Source of the DNA: Candidatus Agathobaculum merdipullorum
GTDB taxonomy: Bacteria > Bacillota > Clostridia > Oscillospirales > Butyricicoccaceae
NCBI GenBank assembly: GCA_019115185.1
Contig: DXDZ01000048.1
Span: forward strand, 1-51,547
Length of the DNA stretch: 51,547 nt
Reading direction: 5' to 3'
Shown here: positions 25,243 to 32,163 of the stretch, one piece after another
Layout: each line of letters opens with the position of its first letter
Numbering within the stretch: position 1 is the first letter of the stretch
The notes under the pieces: generated by a model
Told to the model about the DNA's origin: nothing
Database searches by the model: none
The model's input: only the letters and a program-made list of their open reading frames with translations
Position numbers and translations under genes: made by a program

Positions 25243-26325
25243 ATGCCGCAAAACCAAAACAAAGTCCCGCTTTTTCCGTTCACATTTCGGGATTTTTTCA
25301 TTTTTATCGGAATTTTCGCCTGCGCGATCGAGCTGTGTATCCTGCTGCGTATAGCAGACAGCAGCGACGGCTTCGCCTCACCCGTGTTCGTGCTTGCCGT
25401 TCTGCTGATTTCCCGCTTCACCAACGGCTATCTGTTCGGCACGCTTGCCGCCATTCTCAGCGTCATCGGCATTAACTATATTTTTACTTATCCCTATTGG
25501 GAATTCAATTTCACCCTTTCCGGTTATCCGCTCACCTTTCTGACGATGTTCGGCGTGTCCATCGTCACTTGCACGATGACCACCAAAATCAAACAGCAGG
25601 AACAGCTGCGGGTCGAAGGCGAAAAGGAGAAAATGCGGGCCAATCTGCTCCGGTCGGTCTCGCATGACATCCGCACGCCGCTGACCTCGATCGTCGGGGC
25701 GACCTCCACCCTGCTCGAGACCAAAGGGCTGTCCGAAGCGGAGCAGCGCGCTTTGCTGTAGGACGTGCGCGACGAAGCCCAGTGGCTGATCCGCGTGGTG
25801 GAAAACCTGCTTTCCATCACGCGCATGAGAGACGCCCGCACCCAACTGACCAAAGTCCCGGAGGCCGCCGAAGAAATTCTCGGCGAAGCCGCGCGCAAAT
25901 TCCGCAAACGCTTTCCGGACATACAGGTCGCCGTGTCCGTGCCGGACGAGCTGCTGCTCGTGCCGATGGACGCCATCCTCATCGAACAGGTGCTTTCCAA
26001 CCTGCTGGAAAACGCCGCCACACACGGACAAACCGTCACGCACATTCAACTCTCCGTCGAGCGAGAGGATGCATATGCCCGCTTTTCCGTGCAGGACAAT
26101 GGCCGCGGTATTCCGCCCAAGGAGCTGTCGCGCCTGTTTGACGGCACGCTCAAACGCAGCGAAACCCCGTCCGGCGACGGCAAGCGCAATATGGGACTGG
26201 GGCTTTCGGTCTGCATGGCAATTGTCCGTGCGCATGGCGGCTCTATGGAAGCCAAGAATTTACCCTGCGGTGCAGAATTTTCATTCCGACTGCCGCTGTC
26301 TGAAAAGGAGTCTCAAGCATTATGA
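25243..26325 (+). pseudogene. KdpD-like sensor histidine kinase with one in-frame TAG
   Basis: An ATG after AAGGAGA opens a frame of 360 codons that is complete except for a TAG at codon 173 (25759-25761). The N-terminus has three to four membrane helices of the DUF4118 type seen in KdpD, then the phospho-acceptor box SHDIRTPLTSI with His141. The TAG lies in the hairpin between the two dimerisation helices, before DVRDEAQWLIRVVENLLSIT. The ATP domain is intact: N box NLLENAATHGQ, G1 box VQDNGRGIPPKE and G2 box MGLGLSVCMAIVRAHGG. A Glu or similar residue is expected at the TAG. Translation ending there would give no kinase activity. The stop of the full frame overlaps the regulator gene by four bases. 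Mutation, sequencing error and readthrough are all open. Confidence 0.85.
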
Positions 26326-27029
26326 ACATTCGTGAAAAAATATTGATTGTTGAGGATGAAAAAAGCATCGCGCACTTTATCTCCACCATTCTTACCTCCA
26401 ACGGCTACGAAACCATTCAGGCGCGTACCGGCAACGAGGCGATGAGCATGATTTCCTCCCATTGTCCCGATTTGGTGATTCTCGACCTCGGCTTGCCCGA
26501 CATGGACGGCATGGAGGTGCTCAGCAGCCTGCGCTCGTGGTCCAGCCTGCCGGTCGTTGTGGTTTCCGCCCGCTCGCATGAGCACGACAAAGTCGCTGCG
26601 CTCGACCTCGGTGCGGACGATTACCTGACCAAGCCTTTCGGCACAGCCGAGCTGCTTGCCCGCGTGCGCACTGCCATCCGGCATACCCGCACCACCTCCT
26701 CCAGCAGCGAAATCGCCCAGCGCGGTACTTATACGGTCGGCGAATTGACCATCGACTACAACAAACATCAGGTGCTGGTGCGCGGAGAAAACGTCCATCT
26801 GACGCTCAGCGAATTCCGCATTGTCGCGCTGCTCGGCAAATACGCGGGCAAGGTGCTGACATATGACTATATCATCAAGGAGCTGTGGGGGCCGCGCGCG
26901 GGAGGAGACAACCAAATCCTTCGCGTCAATATGGCCAACATCCGGCGCAAAATCGAAAAAAATCCCGCCGAGCCAGAATATTTGTTCACCGAAGTGGGCG
27001 TTGGCTACCGGTTGGCGGAAAACGAATAA
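26322..27029 (+). CDS. OmpR-family response regulator (KdpE-like)
   Basis: The 235-residue protein has a receiver domain with the acidic pair ED at residues 11-12, the phosphorylation site Asp55 in VILDLGLPD and the conserved Lys in YLTKPFG, followed by a winged-helix output domain (residues 135-232) with LTLSEFRIVALLGKYAGKVL and the recognition part NILRRKIE-like NMANIRRKIEKNP. It is translationally coupled (ATGA) to the kinase gene. The nearest candidate DNA target is the TTAAC direct repeat in front of the kinase. No kdpABC genes are nearby, so a potassium role cannot be assumed. Confidence 0.93.
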   Translation: MNIREKILIVEDEKSIAHFISTILTSNGYETIQARTGNEAMSMISSHCPDLVILDLGLPDMDGMEVLSSLRSWSSLPVVVVSARSHEHDKVAALDLGADDYLTKPFGTAELLARVRTAIRHTRTTSSSSEIAQRGTYTVGELTIDYNKHQVLVRGENVHLTLSEFRIVALLGKYAGKVLTYDYIIKELWGPRAGGDNQILRVNMANIRRKIEKNPAEPEYLFTEVGVGYRLAENE

Positions 27030-27042
27030 ATGCAGACGAAAC

Positions 27043-27074
27043 AAAAGGCGAACCCCTCACAGGGTTCGCCTTTT
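27043..27074. terminator. bidirectional terminator
   Basis: AAAAGGCGAACCC and GGGTTCGCCTTTT form a perfect 13-base stem with a six-base loop, flanked by T-tracts in both directions. It separates the response regulator from the convergent HIT gene. Confidence 0.93.
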
Positions 27075-27093
27075 TTACAGATTGCACAGAAAA

Positions 27094-27516
27094 TCAGATG
27101 CCCAGCTCCTGCTTGAGCGCCGCAATCATTTCCTGATATTCCTCGTCCTTGAGATATACCGGCTCGGGATTGGTGATGGCAAAGCTGCCGCCGAATTCAA
27201 AGCCGCTCTCGTACTTCGGAACGATATGGAAATGCAGATGCGGGTTGGTGTCACCGAACGAGCCGAGGTTGAGCTTGGTGCAGCCCCACAGCTTCTTGAT
27301 CGCACCGGACGCCGCCGCCAGATCGGCCATAAAGTCGTTGCGCTCCTGCTCGTCGCACTCGCACAGCTCCTTCTTATGGGTGCCCAGCGCCAACACGCAG
27401 CGGCCCTTGTGCGCCTGATCCTTGAACAGATAGAGCGTACCTGCCTTCATATCGCCAACCTTGAACATGATCGCCTCGCGGCCCTCATGGTGTTTGTCAC
27501 AGTAAAAACATCCCAT
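27094..27516 (-). CDS. HIT-family protein
   Basis: The 140-residue protein belongs to the histidine triad superfamily of nucleotide hydrolases/transferases. The triad is seen as HLHFHIVP with His93, His95 and His97. The N-terminus has two cysteines (CFYC) and a His pair that may bind zinc, as in many HIT proteins. AAGGAGAGG precedes the ATG and a TATAAT lies 35 bases upstream at 27551-27556 on the minus strand. The substrate is not predictable. Confidence 0.9.
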   Translation of the reverse strand: MGCFYCDKHHEGREAIMFKVGDMKAGTLYLFKDQAHKGRCVLALGTHKKELCECDEQERNDFMADLAAASGAIKKLWGCTKLNLGSFGDTNPHLHFHIVPKYESGFEFGGSFAITNPEPVYLKDEEYQEMIAALKQELGI

Positions 27517-27586
27517 TGCAAACCTCTCCTTTACAGATTACTGTATTTTCATTATACCGCTTGTCCCCTGTGATTTCCAGTATTTT

Positions 27587-28654
27587 TTATGGGCAGACTG
27601 CGTATAAATTGGTGTCCCACGCGGGCACATACGGATGGTGCCGCAGGTACAGCCGGTAGTCCGGGCAGAGCGTGTGGACAAGCAGCGGCAGCTGGAAAAA
27701 GTCCTCGTTTTTGTGATAGGCAGCTATATTGAGTTTGGGCCGGTGCTGACGTATGGTCTGCGCCGCGCCCGCGATCGCCTCGCGCTCCGCGCCCTCCACA
27801 TCCATTTTCAGATAGGTGCAGGATGCGCCGTCCAGCACGCTGTCCAGCGCGCGCATTTGGGTTTCCTTGCCCTGCTTTGCCACGCGCGACTGCCGTCCCG
27901 CCTGATCGGAAAAGCAAAGCACCGTATCACTCGACCACGCGCCCGCCTGCTCGCACCGAACGCTGCCGGACAACCCTTCGGCATAAACTGTTAGCTTGCG
28001 AAAGCTGCGCCGGTCGGGCTCGAGCGCCGTGATGGACGCAAACGCACCGTCGGTATAGTGCAGCAATTCCCGGATGGTGTCGCCCGTATACGCGCCCAGA
28101 TCGGCAAAAATTTCCTCATGCGTGGGCCGCAGGATGGTATGAAACGCCTCGTCCTTGTCGGTCTCGCTGGCGCGCAGATAACGCAGCCGGCCGGACAGCT
28201 TAAACCGCACGGTATCGAGAAACACCTGCCGCGACTGCTCATCCTCGAGCAAATCAAACGCCTGCTGCATCTCTTCCTGATGCGCCTGCACAAATTCCTC
28301 GTCGAACACCGCTCCCGGCACGACCGGCACATCGGGCGCGACCACATCAAACCGCGCATCGAGCGCGTACATCTTTTCCAGCACCTCGGGCCGCTGGCTG
28401 GCAAACGCAATCGCAATCACAATATCCTCGCCGAACTGCTCCACCACCTCGGACAGTTTTTGCACCCGAAAGCCGTGAAAGCTATGCCCGCGCACAAACT
28501 CATCGCTGGCAAACACGCCCGATGCACGAATGCCGCATGCGTCAAACTGCGATAAAATTTTATCCGCGCCGTCGCCCATGCCATACAAAACGATCGGGCG
28601 TTTTTCCTCACGCAAAGCCTGCCAAACCGACCGTTCCAGCGACAAAAAATCCAT
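27587..28654 (-). CDS. FkbM-type methyltransferase with N-terminal Rossmann-like domain
   Basis: The 355-residue product has two parts. Residues 1-150 resemble a small Rossmann domain (PIVLYGMGDGADKILSQF, FASDEFVRG, IVIAIAFASQ) like those that precede sugar-modifying enzymes. Residues about 185-350 match the FkbM family of SAM-dependent methyltransferases, with motif I as FADLGAYTGDTIREL and YLKMDVEGAEREAIAGA. FkbM proteins commonly methylate sugar hydroxyls in glycans or natural products. I chose the ATG after GGGGAG; a 25-codon extension covers the promoter. It is divergent from the repeat-protein gene, with the two promoters only 34 bases apart, so a shared pathway is possible. Confidence 0.85.
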   Translation of the reverse strand: MDFLSLERSVWQALREEKRPIVLYGMGDGADKILSQFDACGIRASGVFASDEFVRGHSFHGFRVQKLSEVVEQFGEDIVIAIAFASQRPEVLEKMYALDARFDVVAPDVPVVPGAVFDEEFVQAHQEEMQQAFDLLEDEQSRQVFLDTVRFKLSGRLRYLRASETDKDEAFHTILRPTHEEIFADLGAYTGDTIRELLHYTDGAFASITALEPDRRSFRKLTVYAEGLSGSVRCEQAGAWSSDTVLCFSDQAGRQSRVAKQGKETQMRALDSVLDGASCTYLKMDVEGAEREAIAGAAQTIRQHRPKLNIAAYHKNEDFFQLPLLVHTLCPDYRLYLRHHPYVPAWDTNLYAVCP

Positions 28655-28681
28655 GTTCTTCTCCCCTTTTCCGTGCTTTCC

Positions 28682-28710
28682 ATTATAATCGGTGCATACG
28701 CCTCTGTAAA
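28682..28710 (-). promoter_or_regulatory. promoter of the FkbM-type gene
   Basis: On the minus strand TTTACA and TATAAT are separated by 17 bases, about 27 bases upstream of the start codon. This is close to consensus. Confidence 0.75.
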
Positions 28711-28744
28711 GCAGAAAAAACTTTTTCACGACGCGATTTTCTCA

Positions 28745-28773
28745 TTGCGGTTTATCCCGCAGTACAGTATAAT
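28745..28773 (+). promoter_or_regulatory. promoter of the repeat-protein gene
   Basis: TTGCGG and a perfect TATAAT are separated by 17 bases and lie back to back with the FkbM promoter. The start codon follows 34 bases after the -10. Confidence 0.7.
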
Positions 28774-28807
28774 TTGAATATAGGACAAATGTAAAGGGGG
28801 CGTGGCC

Positions 28808-29413
28808 ATGTCAAAATCCAACGGTATTCTGGCGATGGATCCAAGCAAATACCGGGAGATCGACGGCGTGGTTTTTGATTTGGACAGCTACGCCAAGCAC
28901 TGCGCACCCCCGGAACAAGACCCGCCCGCGCCGGAAGAACCGACACCTGCCGCGCCCATTCCCGCGCCGGAAGGCATTCTGGCGATGGACCCGGAGCATT
29001 ATCGCGCGCTTGACGGCGTCGCCATGGATGAGGACAGCTTCGAGCGCCACAGCCAACCGCCTGCGAATGAAAAGCCCGCAGAGCAAACGGTCGTTACCGA
29101 GGAAGCCGCACCCACCGGCGTGTTTGCGGTCGATCCGTTTCCGAACGGCTGGTATCCAGCCGAGGACGGCAGACCTCCCGTTCCCATCATGGGCGGTGCG
29201 CTCCCTCCGGTCGAAATTCTGGAAAACGGCACGCATGTGGTGACGGTCATCCGCACCGTCTTTCTGCACACCGGCTCTGGTTTGGGTTCGGGCTCGTATG
29301 TGACTTCGTACACTACCTCGTACCGCACCAGCTATCTTTCCTCGGGTTCCGGCTCGTATGTGTTCGGCTCGTGCACCTATCTGGTCGGCGGCTACGGATT
29401 GGAGCTGATTTGA
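28808..29413 (+). CDS. modular repeat protein with Ser/Tyr/Gly-rich tail, unknown function
   Basis: The 201-residue protein is unlike any family I know. It contains two clear copies of a 26-residue module, at residues 6-31 and 56-81, with the pattern GILAMDPxxYRxxDGVxxDxDSxxxH, and a third partial copy (GVFAVDP) at 104-110. Pro/Glu-rich linkers separate them (PPAPEEPTPAAPIPAPE). The C-terminal 50 residues are dominated by Ser, Tyr, Thr and Gly (SGSYVTSYTTSYRTSY) and end in VGGYGLELI; one Cys is at 189. There is no signal peptide or membrane helix. AAGGGGG lies seven bases before the ATG. The downstream glycosyltransferase-like gene starts on the last base of its stop codon. The modular front and hydroxyl-rich tail suggest a substrate for modification, but this is inference. 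Confidence 0.8.
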   Translation: MSKSNGILAMDPSKYREIDGVVFDLDSYAKHCAPPEQDPPAPEEPTPAAPIPAPEGILAMDPEHYRALDGVAMDEDSFERHSQPPANEKPAEQTVVTEEAAPTGVFAVDPFPNGWYPAEDGRPPVPIMGGALPPVEILENGTHVVTVIRTVFLHTGSGLGSGSYVTSYTTSYRTSYLSSGSGSYVFGSCTYLVGGYGLELI

Positions 29414-30276
29414 TGCTGCGTGCGTTTCACTCCACCTGGACGCGCCCGTTTTTCGCGCGGTCGCCCGACCGCCCTTACACGGTCGAACCGTTCGAGCTGT
29501 TGACCACCGCGCTGTCCGCGCTTGCGTGGCGGCGGGAAAACGGCCCCATCCGCATGATTTGTGATACCAAGGCCCAGCGGTATTATGACGCGCTCGGCCT
29601 TTCTTTTTTATGGGACGAAGGCGTGCATCCGCTGCTTGACGCCGTACCCGAGGATGTAAACCCCATGGCGTTCTGGGCGGCGGGCAAGCTGTATGCACTC
29701 TCCGCGATGCCGTCCCCCTGCGTGATGATCGACACGGACTTCATCTGCTGGAAGCCGCTCGCGCCGCTGCTGAAAGGATTGGACGCCGCCGCCATCCACC
29801 GGGAGGACATCATGCCGGACATCTATCCGGACGCGCGCACGTTCACCCAGACACATGGCTTTGACTTTTCGGCATTTGACTGGACAGTGCAGCCGTTCAA
29901 CACCGCGCTGTGCTATCTGGCGGACGATGCGTTCCGTCGATATTACACCGATACCGCCATTCGCTTCATCCGCTGTTCGCCCCATGCCGACGATGTGCTG
30001 ACCTACATGGTCTTTGCCGAGCAGCGCCTGCTCGCCATGTGCGCTGCGCGCAAGCATATCCGCGCCGCCGCGCTGTCCGATCTGGAAGCGCTGTTCACCG
30101 GCGCGCAGCAGGGGTTTTTCACACATATCTGGGGCTTCAAACAGCAGATGCGGGATGAACCCGCGCTTTACGAGGATTTTTGCCGCCGCTGCGCCGCGCG
30201 ACTGCGGCGCGACTTTCCGGACGAGGCCGCACGCATCGCCGCTGTGCCTACGCTTGCCCCCTATTTTACCGACTGA
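29413..30276 (+). CDS. DUF6734 family protein, glycosyltransferase-like
   Basis: The 287-residue protein starts MLRAFHSTWTRPF, the typical beginning of DUF6734, and carries a central CVMIDTDFICW with a DTD motif such as GT-A glycosyltransferases use to bind a nucleotide-sugar and metal. There is no membrane segment, so it is probably cytoplasmic. Its start overlaps the preceding stop (TGATG), meaning the repeat protein and this enzyme are made together. I infer it acts on the repeat protein or on a shared glycan; the activity is not established for the family as far as I know. A bidirectional terminator follows after four bases. Confidence 0.75.
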   Translation: MLRAFHSTWTRPFFARSPDRPYTVEPFELLTTALSALAWRRENGPIRMICDTKAQRYYDALGLSFLWDEGVHPLLDAVPEDVNPMAFWAAGKLYALSAMPSPCVMIDTDFICWKPLAPLLKGLDAAAIHREDIMPDIYPDARTFTQTHGFDFSAFDWTVQPFNTALCYLADDAFRRYYTDTAIRFIRCSPHADDVLTYMVFAEQRLLAMCAARKHIRAAALSDLEALFTGAQQGFFTHIWGFKQQMRDEPALYEDFCRRCAARLRRDFPDEAARIAAVPTLAPYFTD

Positions 30277-30280
30277 CCGC

Positions 30281-30315
30281 AAAACGGCCCGCACCACAGT
30301 GGTGCAGGCCGTTTT
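30281..30315. terminator. bidirectional terminator
   Basis: AAAACGGCC and GCACC pair with GGTGC and GGCCGTTTT, with a C-A mismatch in the middle and the loop ACAGT. T-tracts extend on both sides, serving the DUF6734 and fructokinase transcripts. Confidence 0.9.
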
Positions 30316-30334
30316 TTGCTGCTTTTTATGCCGT

Positions 30335-31297
30335 TCAGTTCGGATACGCCTGTTTCAGCTCGTCCAGCGTCGCCATCACCGCGCCCTTGTGCTGCACAGT
30401 CAGCGATGCATACTGCGCGGAAAAGCGCAGATACGTTTCGAGCTGCGCCTGCGGCAGCGTGGACAGGTCGTTCACGCCCACGCCGTCTCGCGTCAGCTGA
30501 TAGAGGAACGAGCCGATGAACGAGTCGCCCGCGCCGGTCGTATCGGTCACCGGGACGGACAGCGTATCGGCAAAGGCTTCGGTCTGCGGCGTATAAACCG
30601 CCGAACCGTTTGCGCCGCGCGTGACCAGAAGCAGCTTGCAGCCGCCTTCAAACAGCTGCTTCGCTGCCGCGCGCTCATCCTTGCAGCCGGTGACAAACTC
30701 AACCTCGTCATCCGACAGCTTGACCAGATCCGCCGACGGCAAAAACGCGCGGATCGCCGCCTGACAGTCCGCCGGGTCATCCCACAGCGGCAGACGGACG
30801 TTCGGGTCGAACGAGATCAGCGCGCCCGCCTCGCGCGCCAGTTCGATCGCGCGGCGGTGCGCCCCCCGCACCGGCCAATCCACCAGATCGACCGAGCAGA
30901 AGTGCAGCGCCGCGCAATCGGCAAACATTTCGGGCGAAATCTGCGCCTCGTCGAGGAACAGGTCGGCCGATGGGTTGCGAAAGAAGGAAAACTCACGGTT
31001 GCCCGTCGCGTCGAGCGAGACAAAGGCCAGTCCGGTGTTAGCGCGTTTTGTGCGGAATACCGCAGAAACATCCACACCGTTGCCCTGGAGCACTTTGAGA
31101 ATATGCGTGCCGAACGCATCCTCGCCCACCTGCGAAATCATGGACGCATTACCGCCCAGCCGCGCCACCGCTGCCGCCACATTGGCCGGCGCACCGCCCG
31201 CGACACGCTCAAAATGCGTCACCTCGTCCAGCGCACAGCCTTTCTGCTGCGGGACAAAGTCGATCAGCAATTCCCCGATCGCCACCACTTTTTTCAT
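30335..31297 (-). CDS. scrK: fructokinase, PfkB family
   Basis: The 320-residue carbohydrate kinase phosphorylates fructose released by sucrose-6-phosphate hydrolysis. The PfkB signatures are present: GGAPANVAAAVARLGG near the N-terminus and DTTGAGDSFIGSFLY near the C-terminus, where the Asp of GAGD is the catalytic base. It is the last gene of the sucrose operon. Its GGAGGAA ribosome site overlaps the end of the HAD gene, which stops two bases before this start. Confidence 0.93.
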   Translation of the reverse strand: MKKVVAIGELLIDFVPQQKGCALDEVTHFERVAGGAPANVAAAVARLGGNASMISQVGEDAFGTHILKVLQGNGVDVSAVFRTKRANTGLAFVSLDATGNREFSFFRNPSADLFLDEAQISPEMFADCAALHFCSVDLVDWPVRGAHRRAIELAREAGALISFDPNVRLPLWDDPADCQAAIRAFLPSADLVKLSDDEVEFVTGCKDERAAAKQLFEGGCKLLLVTRGANGSAVYTPQTEAFADTLSVPVTDTTGAGDSFIGSFLYQLTRDGVGVNDLSTLPQAQLETYLRFSAQYASLTVQHKGAVMATLDELKQAYPN

Positions 31298-31299
31298 GC

Positions 31300-32160
31300 C
31301 TATTCCTCCAAAATATACTGTTTCACCGCTGCCGCCACGCCGTTCGACGCATTATCCAGCGTCACCGCGTCCGCTATGTCACGAACATTCGGTGCAGCGT
31401 TTGCCATGGCAACGCCAAGCCCTGCCATTTGCAGCATGGTCAGATCATTATCGCTGTCGCCAATCGCCATCACTTCATCCATGCCCAAACCAAGATGCTC
31501 TGCGAGCTGCTGGAGTGCGCGTCCTTTATGTACGCCCTTTCGATTGATCTCCACATTTTTCAGCTCGCCCCCATACATGATCGACGGCGTCAATTCAAAC
31601 AGGCCGGTTTCCTCCAGCGACTGTGTGATTTCTTCGATTGCTTTGGGATCAAGATGGTGCAGGATTGCTTTCACCAAGCGCCCATCCTCATGCGCGAGCA
31701 CATTGTCCCATCCCGCAGCATCTGAGATGAATTCATATCCCTCGGCTGTCTCATCCAGGGTGACATGCCCACGCCGGCGAAGTTCCTGCAGAAAACCGAG
31801 AAAATCCCGCCCATAATACAATTTGTCCGCCGTATACAGGCACCAATCGAGTCCAAATTTTGCACATATAGCGCGCACTGTATCGCACATTTCTCGATCC
31901 AGTCCATCAAACGCGATCTGCTTCTTGTCCGAAAAACGCACCACCGCCGCGCCGTTAGTGATAACCGCCCAGTCCGCCGGAGCGTCGAGCTGCGCGTTAA
32001 ACGCGCGCGTCTCCGTCAGATTGCGCCCGGTACACAGCACAACCTGTACCCCCGCCTGCTGCGCCAGACGCACTGCCTGTGCATTTTCTTTCGGTACACG
32101 GCTGCTGGTATCAAGCAGCGTTCCGTCCAGATCAAGTGCAAGCAGCTTGATTTTCGACAT
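31300..32160 (-). CDS. Cof-type HAD-IIB family hydrolase
   Basis: The 286-residue protein is a cytoplasmic sugar-phosphate phosphatase of the Cof subfamily. Motif I is LALDLDGTLLD with the nucleophilic Asp, motif II TGRN, and motif IV is MAIGDSDNDLTML. It lies within the sucrose operon between the GH32 hydrolase and fructokinase, so it may control sugar-phosphate levels there. The stop codon is TAG, one of only two such stops among the intact genes here, and reading past it would add a single residue before a TGA. Confidence 0.9.
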   Translation of the reverse strand: MSKIKLLALDLDGTLLDTSSRVPKENAQAVRLAQQAGVQVVLCTGRNLTETRAFNAQLDAPADWAVITNGAAVVRFSDKKQIAFDGLDREMCDTVRAICAKFGLDWCLYTADKLYYGRDFLGFLQELRRRGHVTLDETAEGYEFISDAAGWDNVLAHEDGRLVKAILHHLDPKAIEEITQSLEETGLFELTPSIMYGGELKNVEINRKGVHKGRALQQLAEHLGLGMDEVMAIGDSDNDLTMLQMAGLGVAMANAAPNVRDIADAVTLDNASNGVAAAVKQYILEE

Positions 32161-32163
32161 AAC

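Noticed and set aside
25243-27029. Calling the two-component pair KdpD/KdpE for potassium control
   Set aside because: The kinase lacks the large N-terminal KdpD and Usp domains and no kdpFABC genes are adjacent; only the DUF4118-type membrane part and the regulator type are shared.
30014-31816. 600-codon open frame crossing the DUF6734 gene, a terminator and fructokinase
   Set aside because: It runs through a bidirectional terminator and is antisense to two well-defined enzymes.
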